DNA of 64,000 nt from Priestia abyssalis (GCF_002019595.1 NZ_KV917369.1:2930624-2994623), one strand, 5' to 3'. Counted from the first letter of the stretch, positions 9,315 through 18,203 are shown. Made by a program: numbers and translations. Notes: generated by a model from the sequence alone, not told the origin.

Positions 9315-9641
9315 TTAAATCCAGGAGAATCCTCTTCTATGGTCTCTTCTGTCGTCTTTATGGTCATCTCTTCGATCATCTTTTTTGTCATCCCAGAAAT
9401 CATCGTTTTTAATGACTTTTACCTCGTCTGAACGGATAATCACTTTATCGGCATGGATTACCCTTACGTCATTACGATCGCCAATTCCTGCTACATCGTT
9501 GTCGTCGAATCGATGATGATGTTTTCTCTTATCATCTTCAATCACGATCACTTCGTCCGCACGAATCAACAATCTACCCACATTTGAACGATCGCTAATA
9601 CCCGCTACGTCCTCATTGCGACGCCTTTTATCATCAGACAT
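9315..9641 (-). CDS. Charged repeat protein, possibly spore-coat associated
   Basis: The 108-residue product has two copies of one unit, DVAGISDRSNVGRLLIRADEV and DVAGIGDRNDVRVIHADKV, each ending in a strand-like DEV(I/K)VI segment. These are followed by a HHHR stretch and a very charged Asp/Lys/Arg/His tail (DDKKDDRRDDHKDDRRDHRR). The ribosome site AAGGAGG precedes the ATG. Low-complexity charged tails of this kind occur in Bacillus coat proteins, but I do not recognise a named family. The start overlaps the end of a decayed ArsR frame, so a deletion may have joined the two. Confidence 0.65.
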   Translation of the reverse strand: MSDDKRRRNEDVAGISDRSNVGRLLIRADEVIVIEDDKRKHHHRFDDNDVAGIGDRNDVRVIHADKVIIRSDEVKVIKNDDFWDDKKDDRRDDHKDDRRDHRRGFSWI

Positions 9642-9689
9642 TCACTTTTCCTCCTTTCCCTTGCCTACCATAAAATATGCAATCAGCAA

Positions 9690-9960
9690 AAAAATGCATA
9701 GACAAGAGTACAGAGAGATTGTGTATATTACCAAGATTTTTTATGACTTCCTCATCCCTTTTATAAAAAGTCCATTTACCTATTCGTGTTACCTTGAATG
9801 AACCAGCTTCCTGTAAAGTTGATAGGTATCGGGAAGCAGTAGATTAAGTCATGTTGAATTTTTGTGATTTGAGTAACGCATACTCCAACTTCTATTAACT
9901 CACCCCCGTATTCGTCTTGTGATTCAAAACTGCATTTATTTCTTCAATTAATAAATGTAC
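9690..9960 (-). pseudogene. Decayed ArsR-family regulator
   Basis: One minus-strand frame reads LLIEEINAVLNHKTNTG, then two stops, then LEYALLKSQKFNMT, another stop, and STASRYLSTLQEAG followed by KVTRIGKWTFYKRDEEVIKN. The second half is the winged helix-turn-helix of an ArsR/SmtB-type repressor, with a stop in the recognition helix region where Gln would be expected. ArsR proteins are often metal sensors. It lies at the edge of the zinc island, next to a decayed substrate-binding protein gene. Confidence 0.7.
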
Positions 9961-10009
9961 TTTGGGGTACTTGAAGCTTCATAAGCTCTCTACATTAAAA
10001 CTACACTTT

Positions 10010-10285
10010 TCAAGAGATTTTGTAATTGTGATTGAAAGCGAGTATCACTGAATCCAGATTTGAAGCACCCTCCCAATAATCAGCGCAGCGCTCAAGCTTG
10101 CTTCCGGGTGTAAATGACTTCAATACAAAAGGTCCTGTACCAACGGGTTTGTTAACAATGTCCTCTTCTATTACATCAATAATCGAAACATTGGGGTTAA
10201 CCAGCTCAGAAACAAATTCCAGAAAAGGTGGTTTTGTTGAAATATGCAATGTATAGCTATCTGCTTCAATCTTATCGAATTGAAA
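10010..10285 (-). pseudogene. Fragment of a second peptide/nickel-type substrate-binding protein
   Basis: About 90 codons remain: LHISTKPPFLEFVSELVNPN, VSIIDVIEEDIVNKPVGTG, PFVLKSFTPGSKLERCADYW. This aligns with an internal part of the intact protein at 28635-30173 (PQFPSELVHPNAAIIDV...PIGTGPFKVVSFEANNKLV). Signal peptide and C-terminal half are gone. It is a relic of another importer of the same family. Confidence 0.8.
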
Positions 10286-10319
10286 AAAGAGATTTACTCA
10301 ATTGAGCAAATCCCTCTTC
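10283..10319 (-). terminator. Terminator of the COG0523-rpmG operon
   Basis: On the minus strand GAGGGATTTGCTCAATTGAG TAAATCTC forms a stem-loop followed by TTTTTT, 26 bp after the rpmG stop. Confidence 0.75.
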
Positions 10320-10344
10320 CGTAATGAGATGTATCGTACATTAC

Positions 10345-10497
10345 TTATTTTGTTTCACGATGAAGCGTATGTCTTTTTAAACGAGGACTATATTTTTTCA
10401 ATTCCAGACGGTCTGGATTTGTACGCTTGTTTTTCGTCGTGATATAATTTTTGTCTCCCGTTTCTGTACATGCTAATGTAATTTTTACTCTCATCAT
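10345..10497 (-). CDS. rpmG: Ribosomal protein L33, zinc-independent (Cys-minus) paralogue
   Basis: The 50-residue product reads [20 protein letters not shown], then [20 protein letters not shown] and [10 protein letters not shown]. It is clearly L33 but lacks both CxxC pairs that bind zinc in the C+ form: one Cys remains near the start and the C-terminal pair is RHTLH. In Bacillus, such C- paralogues replace the zinc form under Zur control so that ribosomal zinc is released. AGAGGGGG precedes the double ATG. It sits 18 bp downstream of a COG0523 GTPase gene, in the same transcription unit behind a Zur operator. Confidence 0.93.
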   Translation of the reverse strand: MMRVKITLACTETGDKNYITTKNKRTNPDRLELKKYSPRLKRHTLHRETK

Positions 10498-10515
10498 TAT
10501 TTCCCCCTCTTTTAA

Positions 10516-11697
10516 TTAAGCTTCTACAAACGGCGGAAGAGGATCTTTGAATGAAGACCAGTCTTCCTTCAGTTCTTCCTCCGTTAGCAGACAGGCATCC
10601 AGTGATTTCTCGATTTCAGCTTGATTCATGTCAATTCCAATCATGACGAGTTCTGTCATCCGGTCACCATATACTTCGTGCCACCTCTCAAGCAGCTCCG
10701 GTTCTTCCTTTAACATTTGTGCTCTCTCCTCTTCTGGGTAAGCCGCAATCCATTCCCCTGCCCCTTGAAAAATAATAGAGGGACCGGCTTGTGACAGCAA
10801 GGCAGACATATTGTTGCGGGAGGCGATCCAGATAAATCCTTTTGCCCGAACAACCTCGACAGGCCAATCTTCTAACCAATTCATGAATCGTTCCGGATGG
10901 AAAGGAAGCCTTCTACGGTAAACGAAAGAAGAAATTCCGTATTCCTCTGTTTCCGGTGTATGTTCACTATTTAATTCTTTGATCCAACCTGCACTTTGAC
11001 TCGCTTTTTCAAAATCAAATAAGTGTGTATTCAGCACATGGTCAAGTGGAAGACGAGCATGATCCGTTTCAATAATACGGGCCTCTGGATTTAATTTTTG
11101 CAGGACCGCTTTTAATTCAACTACATCCTCTTCTGCCACTAAATCAATCTTATTTAGCAAGATGACATTGGCAAATTCAATTTGATCAATCAGTAAATCG
11201 ACGACCTCTCTCGTATCTGTTTCATCCGTCGCCTCTTTCCGATCGAGTAAACTCTCTCCGGAAGCAAAGTCATGCCAGAAACGATTGGCATCTACAACAG
11301 TTACCATCGTATCAAGTCTGCAAAATGCGGATAAGTCAATCCCCAAATTTTCATCTACATATGTGAACGTTTGGGCCACAGGCACCGGTTCACTAATTCC
11401 GGTTGACTCGATCACGATATAATCGATATCGCCCAATGAGGCAAGCTTTTCTACCTCTTTGATTAAATCTTCCCTAAGTGTGCAGCAAATGCAGCCATTT
11501 TGCATTTCAACGAGTTTCTCTTCCGTTCGAGAAAATCCGCCCTGTTTGACAAGCGAAGCATCAATATTAATTTCACTCATGTCATTGACAATGACCGCTA
11601 CTTTCTTTTCTTCTCTATTTTCTAGAATGTGATTTAATAGTGTCGTTTTTCCTGAACCTAAATAACCGCTTAACACTATTACAGGTACTTTCTGCAT
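10516..11697 (-). CDS. COG0523 metallochaperone GTPase A (YciC/ZagA-like)
   Basis: The 393-residue product has the full COG0523 layout: P-loop GYLGSGKTT (residues 11-19), metal-binding CICC (69-72) in [24 protein letters not shown] for guanine recognition, and a long C-terminal CobW_C region ending near PLPPFVEA. In B. subtilis the Zur-regulated member YciC/ZagA delivers zinc to enzymes such as FolE during zinc limitation. Here a candidate Zur operator lies 17 bp before the start, and zinc-independent rpmG follows 18 bp downstream. It is a close paralogue of the protein at 19955-21160. Confidence 0.93.
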   Translation of the reverse strand: MQKVPVIVLSGYLGSGKTTLLNHILENREEKKVAVIVNDMSEINIDASLVKQGGFSRTEEKLVEMQNGCICCTLREDLIKEVEKLASLGDIDYIVIESTGISEPVPVAQTFTYVDENLGIDLSAFCRLDTMVTVVDANRFWHDFASGESLLDRKEATDETDTREVVDLLIDQIEFANVILLNKIDLVAEEDVVELKAVLQKLNPEARIIETDHARLPLDHVLNTHLFDFEKASQSAGWIKELNSEHTPETEEYGISSFVYRRRLPFHPERFMNWLEDWPVEVVRAKGFIWIASRNNMSALLSQAGPSIIFQGAGEWIAAYPEEERAQMLKEEPELLERWHEVYGDRMTELVMIGIDMNQAEIEKSLDACLLTEEELKEDWSSFKDPLPPFVEA

Positions 11698-11714
11698 AAC
11701 ATAAACCTCTCTTT

Positions 11715-11735
11715 AAATCGAAAACATTCCGATTA
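11715..11735 (-). promoter_or_regulatory. Candidate Zur operator 1 (COG0523-A/rpmG)
   Basis: The arms AAATCGAAA and TTCCGATTA (3-bp centre) match the Bacillus Zur pattern AAATCGTAA/TTACGATTT with few changes, 17 bp upstream of the start codon. Confidence 0.75.
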
Positions 11736-11859
11736 TGAAATTATAGAATTGTTCTTTTTCTTAATAACAAGCTGTTGTTGGTTCTTTATCATTGAAAAAT
11801 GGCCATTTCCATAGAGGGATATTGCCCCCTACTATTTATAACCATAAAAAAATAAATCT

Positions 11860-13035
11860 TTATAAACTACTAACAATCCGCTCCGCTGCTTGACGGGCGC
11901 CAGAAATATTGCGGGCAATCGGCCCCATTTCAAGTTCTGCCAAAGCTCCAGTTACATATAAATCCGGTCCCCATTGTAATGATTTTGATACGATGGGATA
12001 GCCGCATTCGGCACATTGTAAATGATGTTTGTGAATCATTGGCGTCAACCATTCTTTTCCTGGTAATGTCGGCTTGAAGCCTGTCGCTAATAAAACAGTG
12101 CCCGTCTGATGAAACATACTGCCTTGATTATCATACAACATGATCTGACCGTTGCTTACTTCAGCCTGTTCAACCTGCCCATCCGCTATATGCAGCTTGC
12201 CTTGTTGGAGTTGATGTAGTAGTTTTACGTGTAGATCACGCGGAATAGAGCCTTTATGGCGTGCATCTATAATTTGTTCCCGCCGTTTCTTATAGCTCGC
12301 TAGTTTACGGAAAGACTGCTGATTTTTGGGTCCTAACCAAGCAGGATCACTATCAAAATCATAAAGGCGAAACGGATGCCGCTTTAATAATGTAACATTC
12401 TTTGGAAATAAAGCACTTAACTTTATGGCTAGGTGAACAGACGTAATACCTCCGCCGATAATCGTAAAGGGATATTTTAACTGCCCAAAGTCTGGCAAAT
12501 CCGTATCGAAAATATGATACACGGAAGAATCCGATTTTTGTTTTAACTTTTCTGCCCATTCGGGCCAGGACGGCTGCTCGCTAATCCCTATAGCTAATAC
12601 TAGATTTTTCCCTCTTAGTTCATGTCCATTATGTAGTTCGACACTCCAGCCGTTTTCCATTCGATTAACTTTTCTTACACGACCTTGAATCCAAGCTTTG
12701 TGCAGTAATAAATCGTCAATGAGATGTTCACAATGATCATTAAACGCTTGCAGAGAGGGACGTTTATATCGTCCGTAAAAAGCGGTACTCCAATCATGCG
12801 AGCTACTTTTCACAAATGCTTGCAGACCAAATGATTCAACATCTAGATGATGAACAGACGGAGAGCGCAAATAAGGCATGGAGATGATATTTGTGCAATG
12901 TTTCCAGTTTGCAAGCGGTTCAGAATGTGGATCAATAATTGCAAGCTTATCAATTGATGTTTTGCCTTGCTTAAGCAAAAAGGTAGCCATTGTAACCCCT
13001 TGAATGCCCCCGCCGACAATGATCCATTCATACAT
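11860..13035 (-). CDS. FAD/NAD(P)-binding oxidoreductase, monooxygenase-like, Zur-controlled
   Basis: The 391-residue product begins with a dinucleotide-binding motif (IIVGGGIQG) and has a second one (FTIIGGGITSVHLAI) near residue 190, then LLATGFKP and LYVTGALAELEMGPIARNI. This is the two-Rossmann-fold plan of flavin monooxygenase/N-hydroxylase-like proteins. A CAEC pair lies near the C-terminus and could bind metal. No membrane segment is present. The substrate is unknown. A near-perfect Zur operator lies 23 bp upstream, which ties it to zinc starvation; a role in a metallophore or in thiol redox is possible but unproven. Confidence 0.8.
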   Translation of the reverse strand: MYEWIIVGGGIQGVTMATFLLKQGKTSIDKLAIIDPHSEPLANWKHCTNIISMPYLRSPSVHHLDVESFGLQAFVKSSSHDWSTAFYGRYKRPSLQAFNDHCEHLIDDLLLHKAWIQGRVRKVNRMENGWSVELHNGHELRGKNLVLAIGISEQPSWPEWAEKLKQKSDSSVYHIFDTDLPDFGQLKYPFTIIGGGITSVHLAIKLSALFPKNVTLLKRHPFRLYDFDSDPAWLGPKNQQSFRKLASYKKRREQIIDARHKGSIPRDLHVKLLHQLQQGKLHIADGQVEQAEVSNGQIMLYDNQGSMFHQTGTVLLATGFKPTLPGKEWLTPMIHKHHLQCAECGYPIVSKSLQWGPDLYVTGALAELEMGPIARNISGARQAAERIVSSL

Positions 13036-13058
13036 ATGTATGCTCTCCTTTCACTTTT

Positions 13059-13079
13059 AAATCGTAATATTTACGATTT
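13059..13079 (-). promoter_or_regulatory. Candidate Zur operator 2 (flavoprotein)
   Basis: Perfect arms AAATCGTAA and TTACGATTT with centre TAT, 23 bp upstream of the flavoprotein start. It is one of the two best matches in the window. Confidence 0.9.
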
Positions 13080-13186
13080 ATATGAGTGCAATTGATAATT
13101 TATCACGTTTTTTTAAAAATAACAAGTAGGAATTTGAAAGAAAAAGAAAATGTAGGTACATAGAGCATGTTGCAAATAAATAATAT

Positions 13187-13207
13187 AAATAGTAATCATT
13201 TCGTTTT
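13187..13207 (+). promoter_or_regulatory. Candidate Zur operator 3 (decayed Fur gene/folE2)
   Basis: The arms AAATAGTAA and TTTCGTTTT with centre TCA closely match operator 5 (AAATAGTAA/TTTCGATTT). It lies 108 bp before the decayed Fur frame and 240 bp before folE2. Confidence 0.65.
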
Positions 13208-13315
13208 ACAATATATTTTTATCTGATTATAATTAATATTATCCTGATAAGCTTATTAAACTGTGATTATATTTATTGTATAAGGCAATCGCAGCTTAGA
13301 GAAAGGAGAACAAAG

Positions 13316-13425
13316 AATAAGTATCCGGTAGAAAGGATTTTGACAGATTTAAAAAACGATGATTATAAAATTACAAATACAAAAAAATTGTAGAAGTATT
13401 TGTTTTAAATCAAGACTTCTAGAAA
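13316..13425 (+). pseudogene. N-terminal remnant of a second Fur/Zur-family regulator
   Basis: Behind a good ribosome site (GAAAGGAG, 13301-13308) a frame reads NKYPVERILTDLKNDDYKIT NTKK and, after a one-base shift, VEVFVLNQDF. This is the first helix region of Fur-family proteins (compare LFQSIREKGYLLSDKRKQLI in the intact regulator at 21963). The ATG and everything beyond about 35 codons are lost, and folE2 starts directly after. Confidence 0.65.
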
Positions 13426-13447
13426 AAGTTATAGATAGGGTGAAACA

Positions 13448-14341
13448 ATGAATATTCAACTACCATCTAAGGCTGAGAGGCATATTCTTTTCGGCTCAGT
13501 TACTCCAGGTTCTAAGACAAAACCTACACAAAAGCATGAAATGCCCGATTTACAGAATAAGAAGAACAATTTCTTATTTCCTTTAAACAAAGTCGGTATT
13601 AGTAATGTAAAAATGCCCGTTAATGTAAACAGCTTGCTGCAGCCAGTTCAACAAACGACTGTCGCTACTTTTACTTTAACCTCTAGTATTCCATATAATC
13701 ATAAGGGAACAAATATGAGCCGGTTTACGGAGCAACTTGAAAAGTATCGACAACAGGGCTTTATATTAGAGTTTTCTATGTTACATGACTTTGTGAAAGA
13801 ACTATCAGTAAGATTAGAGCAAACAGATGCAAAACTTGAAGTAGAATTTCCTTGGTTTTATGAACGTCAAGGTCCTTCATCCGGTCTGATTGGGTTAAAC
13901 CATGCAAATGCAAAAATAAGTATTTTCTATAATCAAGAGACAGGTTTTATGAATGAAGTGACCTTAACATGCGGAATTACTACCCTATGTCCATGTTCTA
14001 AAGAGATTAGTGAGTATAGTGCTCATAACCAGCGTGGATATGTTACGATGAAAGCTCGCCTTTCAAACGATTATGATGAAAAACAGGATTGGAAAAAAGC
14101 TTTATTGGATGCCGCCGAATCTAATGCAAGTGCGTGTATTCATCCCGTATTAAAAAGACCAGATGAAAAAGCCGTTACGGAACAAGCATACGAAAATCCT
14201 CGTTTTGTAGAGGATATGGTACGGCTTGTGGCATCTGACCTTTATGAGATAGAGTGGATAACCTCTTTTACAGTAGAGTGCAGGAACGAGGAATCTATCC
14301 ATTTACATGATGCCATAGCTACCCTTACATATACCAAATAA
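13448..14341 (+). CDS. folE2: GTP cyclohydrolase IB (FolE2), zinc-independent
   Basis: The 297-residue product converts GTP to dihydroneopterin triphosphate, the first step of folate synthesis. It is a FolE2/COG1469 protein: conserved FPWFYERQGPSSGLIGLNHA, catalytic-Cys segment TTLCPCSKEISEYSAHNQRG, the SNASACIHPVLKRPDEK block, and VECRNEESIHLHDA. FolE2 accepts other divalent metals and replaces zinc-dependent FolE when zinc is scarce; in B. subtilis it is yciA, in the Zur regulon. AGGGTG precedes the ATG. A Zur-like operator lies 240 bp upstream beyond a decayed Fur gene, and a terminator follows. Confidence 0.95.
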   Translation: MNIQLPSKAERHILFGSVTPGSKTKPTQKHEMPDLQNKKNNFLFPLNKVGISNVKMPVNVNSLLQPVQQTTVATFTLTSSIPYNHKGTNMSRFTEQLEKYRQQGFILEFSMLHDFVKELSVRLEQTDAKLEVEFPWFYERQGPSSGLIGLNHANAKISIFYNQETGFMNEVTLTCGITTLCPCSKEISEYSAHNQRGYVTMKARLSNDYDEKQDWKKALLDAAESNASACIHPVLKRPDEKAVTEQAYENPRFVEDMVRLVASDLYEIEWITSFTVECRNEESIHLHDAIATLTYTK

Positions 14342-14344
14342 GAT

Positions 14345-14383
14345 AAAAAGAAGCTGACTCTAGAGCAGAATCAGCTTCTTTTT
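14345..14383 (+). terminator. Terminator of folE2
   Basis: AAAAAGAAGCTGA pairs with TCAGCTTCTTTTT immediately after the folE2 stop, with a T-run. Confidence 0.85.
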
Positions 14384-14575
14384 ATACTTCCTTAGTTATA
14401 GATACTCATTCCCATCCTAATTCTTCCTGCATAATATATACCTAACCTAAGGAACGGATAATGGCATACAAATAGACGTGCTGATTTATTGACCACGTGT
14501 TGTAGAAACTTTTCTCGTACTTCCTGCCCCAGCTTTAGTTGACATCTCCGTTCCTAAGTTCCACTTTCTCCTCTC

Positions 14576-15094
14576 CTATTTAGAATCTTTACGTATTTCT
14601 CTCACTACATGGGATATCTCTGGAATAATCAGTTTTTCCATCGCTAGTTTGACCGCCCCACTGGATCCTGGCATAGAAAAAATGGCTGTCCCGTAAGATA
14701 CACCAGCAATTGCTCTGCTTAAAATCGCAGCAGAACCTATATCCTCTAAATAACTAAGTATACGGAATATCTCCCCGAATCCTGTTAGCTCTTTTTCTAA
14801 TAAACTTTGAACAACCTCCACTGTAACGTCACGTTTTGCTATACCTGTTCCACCGTTTAATAAGACAACATCGATTTCTTTATCTAAACAGCCCTTTTTG
14901 ACGGCTTCCTTTATTACCTCATAATCATCGGTTACGATGTCATAATCATGTATAGAATGGTCGTTTTCTTCTAACATCTTTATAATCAAACTTCCACTTT
15001 TATCTGTCTCTTTCGTACGTGTATCACTGACTGTGATGACTTTGCAATTTACCTTTCTAGGCGCTTCTTTCTTGTGTTGTTGAACACTCATCAT
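14576..15094 (-). CDS. moaB: MoaB/MogA-family molybdopterin biosynthesis protein
   Basis: The 172-residue product shows the MoCF-binding fold: VITVSDTRTKETDKSG near the N-terminus, LNGGTGIAKRDVTVE, ELTGFGEIFR, and the substrate-loop MPGSSGAVKLAMEKLI. Family members adenylylate molybdopterin before metal insertion. The start may be the second Met. No other molybdenum cofactor gene is nearby and I see no Zur operator in front, so its membership in the island's regulon is only positional. It may be a paralogue serving a zinc-limited cell. Confidence 0.88.
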   Translation of the reverse strand: MMSVQQHKKEAPRKVNCKVITVSDTRTKETDKSGSLIIKMLEENDHSIHDYDIVTDDYEVIKEAVKKGCLDKEIDVVLLNGGTGIAKRDVTVEVVQSLLEKELTGFGEIFRILSYLEDIGSAAILSRAIAGVSYGTAIFSMPGSSGAVKLAMEKLIIPEISHVVREIRKDSK

Positions 15095-15277
15095 CTTCCC
15101 TCTTTTCTTTGAGATAGTTTCTCATTTCACTCCGCTTTCTTTCCAGCATTTTTTTGAATTATCCCACATATTAAGCTAAAACGTTAGATAGCCCTAAGAA
15201 ATTAATCAACTTCCTTAAACTTTTGGTTCATCCTGGTCTTTAATCCCCCAGTTTCTTCATTAAGACAGACCATGCTT

Positions 15278-15412
15278 TCAGTTACTTTGTTTTGACCACA
15301 GTATTTTCTGTTCTGGTGCAAGCACTTCAACATACTTGCAAATAACCTCTAAATCTTCCACATAATGATTGCAGCCATTAATTAGGAGAAGATTTATACT
15401 ATAATAACTCAC
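15278..15412 (-). CDS. Possible 44-residue ORF overlapping the FeoB-like stop
   Basis: A GTG at 15412, inside the last codons of the FeoB-like gene, opens a frame that reads SYYSINLLLINGCNHYVEDL EVICKYVEVLAPEQKILWSK before TGA. Composition looks protein-like (amphipathic, one Cys-Asn-His segment), and the overlap would allow translational coupling. It may instead be the tail of a lost gene. The rest of 15095-15277 shows only another short coding-like piece (MVCLNEETGGLKTRMNQKFK) and no Zur operator. Confidence 0.35.
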   Translation of the reverse strand: MSYYSINLLLINGCNHYVEDLEVICKYVEVLAPEQKILWSKQSN

Positions 15413-17066
15413 TAATCATATACACCCCTCCCAAAATACTAAAGGTGCAAACAATTGAAGTTAGGAATTGCTGATAAACAAACTTTGCAGCTGATTTCAG
15501 ACCAAATTCTTTCCAAATGGTTAGCATCGTGACAAGACAAGATGTCATCGTGGAGGCTAAAAAAACCAAAATAAATAACTGAGCATCGGACAATTGTGTA
15601 AATAGTGCACCATTACCTTCATTAAAGACTAAAATACCATCCTTGCGAATGATGGAAAATGCCAATCCCAATGCAGCTTCGACAGGCATCTGGAAAAGAT
15701 TTAACAATGGTAAAAATAAATAAGAGAAATACTCAATGATTCCTATAAAATGCAGAATACTAGCTATGAAACATATAAGAATAAAAATTGGTATAGCCTG
15801 TGTAAAGAATTGTTTTAAATCGCTTTTCAATTTGAAGGAGAATCCTTTAATAGTAGGCTTTTGGAGAAAGCTCCTTCTTAAACCTGCAACAGAATTTGAA
15901 GCTGAGTTATTCTTGTACCAGATTCTTGAATGGAGAGCTCCTCCTAAAAACAAGACAAGGATGTAAGGAAAGAACATCCAAGGATTGTTAGCTGAATTGA
16001 AGACAGACAACGTTGCTCCGATTTGGTAGCTGCACGCAGATCCAAACGAAATGAATGATACACACTGTTTCCTTGTACATAAGCTGCAACTGCGACTTTG
16101 AAATACAGCCACTACATTACAGCCAAATCCAGAAATGATGGGAATAAGGTCTCTTCCATTCAATCTAATTTTTCGTAAATACGGATCTAATACATCTATT
16201 ATTCGATCTTTCAAACCTGTTTCATCAGCAAGTGCAGTGCTGCATCCCATCAAAAATACGATTGGGAACGCCCAAATAAATGAATAAATCCCTAAGGATA
16301 AAACACCAAAATCGCCAACAAAGATATCCTCTATGAAAGGATGAGTCTCACTAAATAAATGAGTTAAAGGCTGGATAAACCACCTATCAAATAATGGCTG
16401 AATGTAAGTAGAAATGAAATAGGCTGCAATAACAGGCAATAGAAACATACTATTTAAACTTATGATAGCCACTATCGGTCCTACTAATGGATAATCAAAA
16501 ATTAATTCTTTTGGTTCAACCTTTTCAAGATCCACTTCCAATAGATATTGAATTTTCTCATACGAAAGGTTTTTTTGCTTTCTTAACAGCTCCATTATTT
16601 GCTGAATAATATCCATTGACAGATTTCTAGTATCTACTATAAATAGTGGAAGTTTATATGTAATAATAGCCTCACTTAATAGTTGTTTACTTTTCTTTGT
16701 CATCTTATCTGCATGAGTAGCTACAATTAACACTCGTCTTTGTTTATGTTGAATAAGAGGGTAAAGCTTAGTAAGTTCCTCTTGTAAATGAGTTCCTCTA
16801 ACCACAACAATTATATTCGTCGATTTCTCCACTTCGTTTATAGTCATTTGATTAGTGATTGATTCAGAAAAATTCAAACCAGGTGCATCCACAAGAATTT
16901 GGCCATCTACATTATTTAAACGTATACTATATGTCGAACCCTTAACATTGGTCTCTTCCCCGACACTCTCTCCACTTAATCGTGAAAATAAAGTGGATTT
17001 ACCTGATGATTCAAACCCTAATAGGAGGCTTCTTGAAATAGTGTTTGCCTGAACTAACATTCGCAC
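15399..17066 (-). CDS. FeoB-like GTPase/metal transporter (short form)
   Basis: The 555-residue product joins an N-terminal G domain (P-loop GFESSGKST at residues 17-25, G3 VDAPG, a divergent G4 HADK) to a membrane part with the FeoB/Gate signature: ISGFGCNVVAVFQSRSCSLC followed by TRKQC, and repeated hydrophobic segments to the end (SILGGVYMISELL). Canonical FeoB imports ferrous iron and is ~650-700 residues, so this is a shortened relative. It overlaps the Zur-operator-led flavoprotein gene by 13 bp, so it should be induced by zinc starvation. Cargo could be zinc or another divalent metal. Confidence 0.82.
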   Translation of the reverse strand: MRMLVQANTISRSLLLGFESSGKSTLFSRLSGESVGEETNVKGSTYSIRLNNVDGQILVDAPGLNFSESITNQMTINEVEKSTNIIVVVRGTHLQEELTKLYPLIQHKQRRVLIVATHADKMTKKSKQLLSEAIITYKLPLFIVDTRNLSMDIIQQIMELLRKQKNLSYEKIQYLLEVDLEKVEPKELIFDYPLVGPIVAIISLNSMFLLPVIAAYFISTYIQPLFDRWFIQPLTHLFSETHPFIEDIFVGDFGVLSLGIYSFIWAFPIVFLMGCSTALADETGLKDRIIDVLDPYLRKIRLNGRDLIPIISGFGCNVVAVFQSRSCSLCTRKQCVSFISFGSACSYQIGATLSVFNSANNPWMFFPYILVLFLGGALHSRIWYKNNSASNSVAGLRRSFLQKPTIKGFSFKLKSDLKQFFTQAIPIFILICFIASILHFIGIIEYFSYLFLPLLNLFQMPVEAALGLAFSIIRKDGILVFNEGNGALFTQLSDAQLFILVFLASTMTSCLVTMLTIWKEFGLKSAAKFVYQQFLTSIVCTFSILGGVYMISELL

Positions 17067-18169
17067 TTAACCTCACAACAAGACAAATCTTCTAAAAACA
17101 TTTGGTTGCGCCTGTACTTTTCAAATATTTCTTCTTTATATGGCACGGCATTTCGCTCAAGGATCTCTTTCGCAACAACGGCAAAGCGCTGACGAAACTT
17201 ATAAATGAAGCAAAAGATGACTTGTTTATGTCTAACATTTGGTCCAAGCAAGAAAAGGTTCGATGTAATGGTTGACTCATCCTGCTCTGTTAAAACGGGA
17301 ACGCCATCTTCTCCCCATTCAAATAAGGACTGGATCTGGTTTGCTCCAGATAGAAACCCTGTTGCTAAGATTGGCTGCGTTTTTGACTGATACACAGTAC
17401 CGTCTACGAGATGTAAAAAGTATGATTTCTCTTCTTTTGTTATTTTAACGACTTCTGCATTTCCAACAAGGTTTAATTGTCCCGACTCCTGTATACTCAA
17501 CAGTCTTTCTTTTGTATAAGGTGACAAGGATAGGCTAGGGTCAGCGTCCTCAGAATTCCAAATGGAGGATCTAGATAGAACGGTGACTTTTTTATTATTT
17601 TTAATCAGATGATAAGCTGCATCAACGCCGCTTTCATACCCACCGATAATGATAAATTCATCCCCTTGAAGTTCTCCCCAAGAACGCACTCGACTATTAT
17701 GGATGCCAAGTTCAGCCCCTTCAATAGAATGCATTCTAGGAAATTGAAATTCACCTGTTGCCCATACAAGATGTTCAACTGCTATCTCTTCATTATTAAC
17801 AGTCAGCTTAAAATGCTCCCCTTCTTTAACCACTTCATGAACAAAAGCTTCCTCATAGATGGGTAAATCAAAATGTTCTGCCATTAACTCCAAGTAGGAT
17901 CCGTAATCTTCACCCGTTAAATGTTCTTTATCAAATGTATAAGCCGGCGATGTGTCAGGAGTAATAGCATTCAGGTCGAGTAAGCCAAAACCGTGTCCAG
18001 TAAACGATGGGGTAATTAGTTTCATTTCTTTTGGCCATTTGAAAAAAGTAGAACCAACCATGTCTTTCTCCAGAATCAAAAAATCTTCAATTCCCAATTG
18101 TTTTAACAAAATGCCAAAACCAATCCCAGAAGGACCAGCTCCAACTATAATTATTTTTTTGGGTTTCAT
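17054..18169 (-). CDS. NAD(P)-binding flavoprotein with Cys-rich C-terminus, Zur-controlled
   Basis: The 371-residue product starts KIIIVGAGPSGIGFGILLKQ (FAD-binding), has a second nucleotide motif IIIGGYESGVDAAYHLI near residue 170, and the family motif ILATGFLSG. It resembles thioredoxin-reductase-like/YpdA-type or flavin monooxygenase-type proteins. It ends in CCEVKCEC, a likely metal-binding tail. A Zur operator lies 34 bp upstream, and its 3' end overlaps the FeoB-like gene, so the two are one operon. Substrate unknown; reductive release or handling of a metal for the transporter is a hypothesis only. Confidence 0.82.
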   Translation of the reverse strand: MKPKKIIIVGAGPSGIGFGILLKQLGIEDFLILEKDMVGSTFFKWPKEMKLITPSFTGHGFGLLDLNAITPDTSPAYTFDKEHLTGEDYGSYLELMAEHFDLPIYEEAFVHEVVKEGEHFKLTVNNEEIAVEHLVWATGEFQFPRMHSIEGAELGIHNSRVRSWGELQGDEFIIIGGYESGVDAAYHLIKNNKKVTVLSRSSIWNSEDADPSLSLSPYTKERLLSIQESGQLNLVGNAEVVKITKEEKSYFLHLVDGTVYQSKTQPILATGFLSGANQIQSLFEWGEDGVPVLTEQDESTITSNLFLLGPNVRHKQVIFCFIYKFRQRFAVVAKEILERNAVPYKEEIFEKYRRNQMFLEDLSCCEVKCEC

Positions 18170-18203
18170 ATTCTATCATTCCTCTTTGAATAAAATAATC
18201 TAC

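Noticed and set aside
14486..14545. 19-codon minus-strand frame (MSTKAGAGSTRKVSTTRGQ) with an AGGAACGGAG site
   Set aside because: It is too short to support; it may be the end of a lost gene, but no family signal is present.
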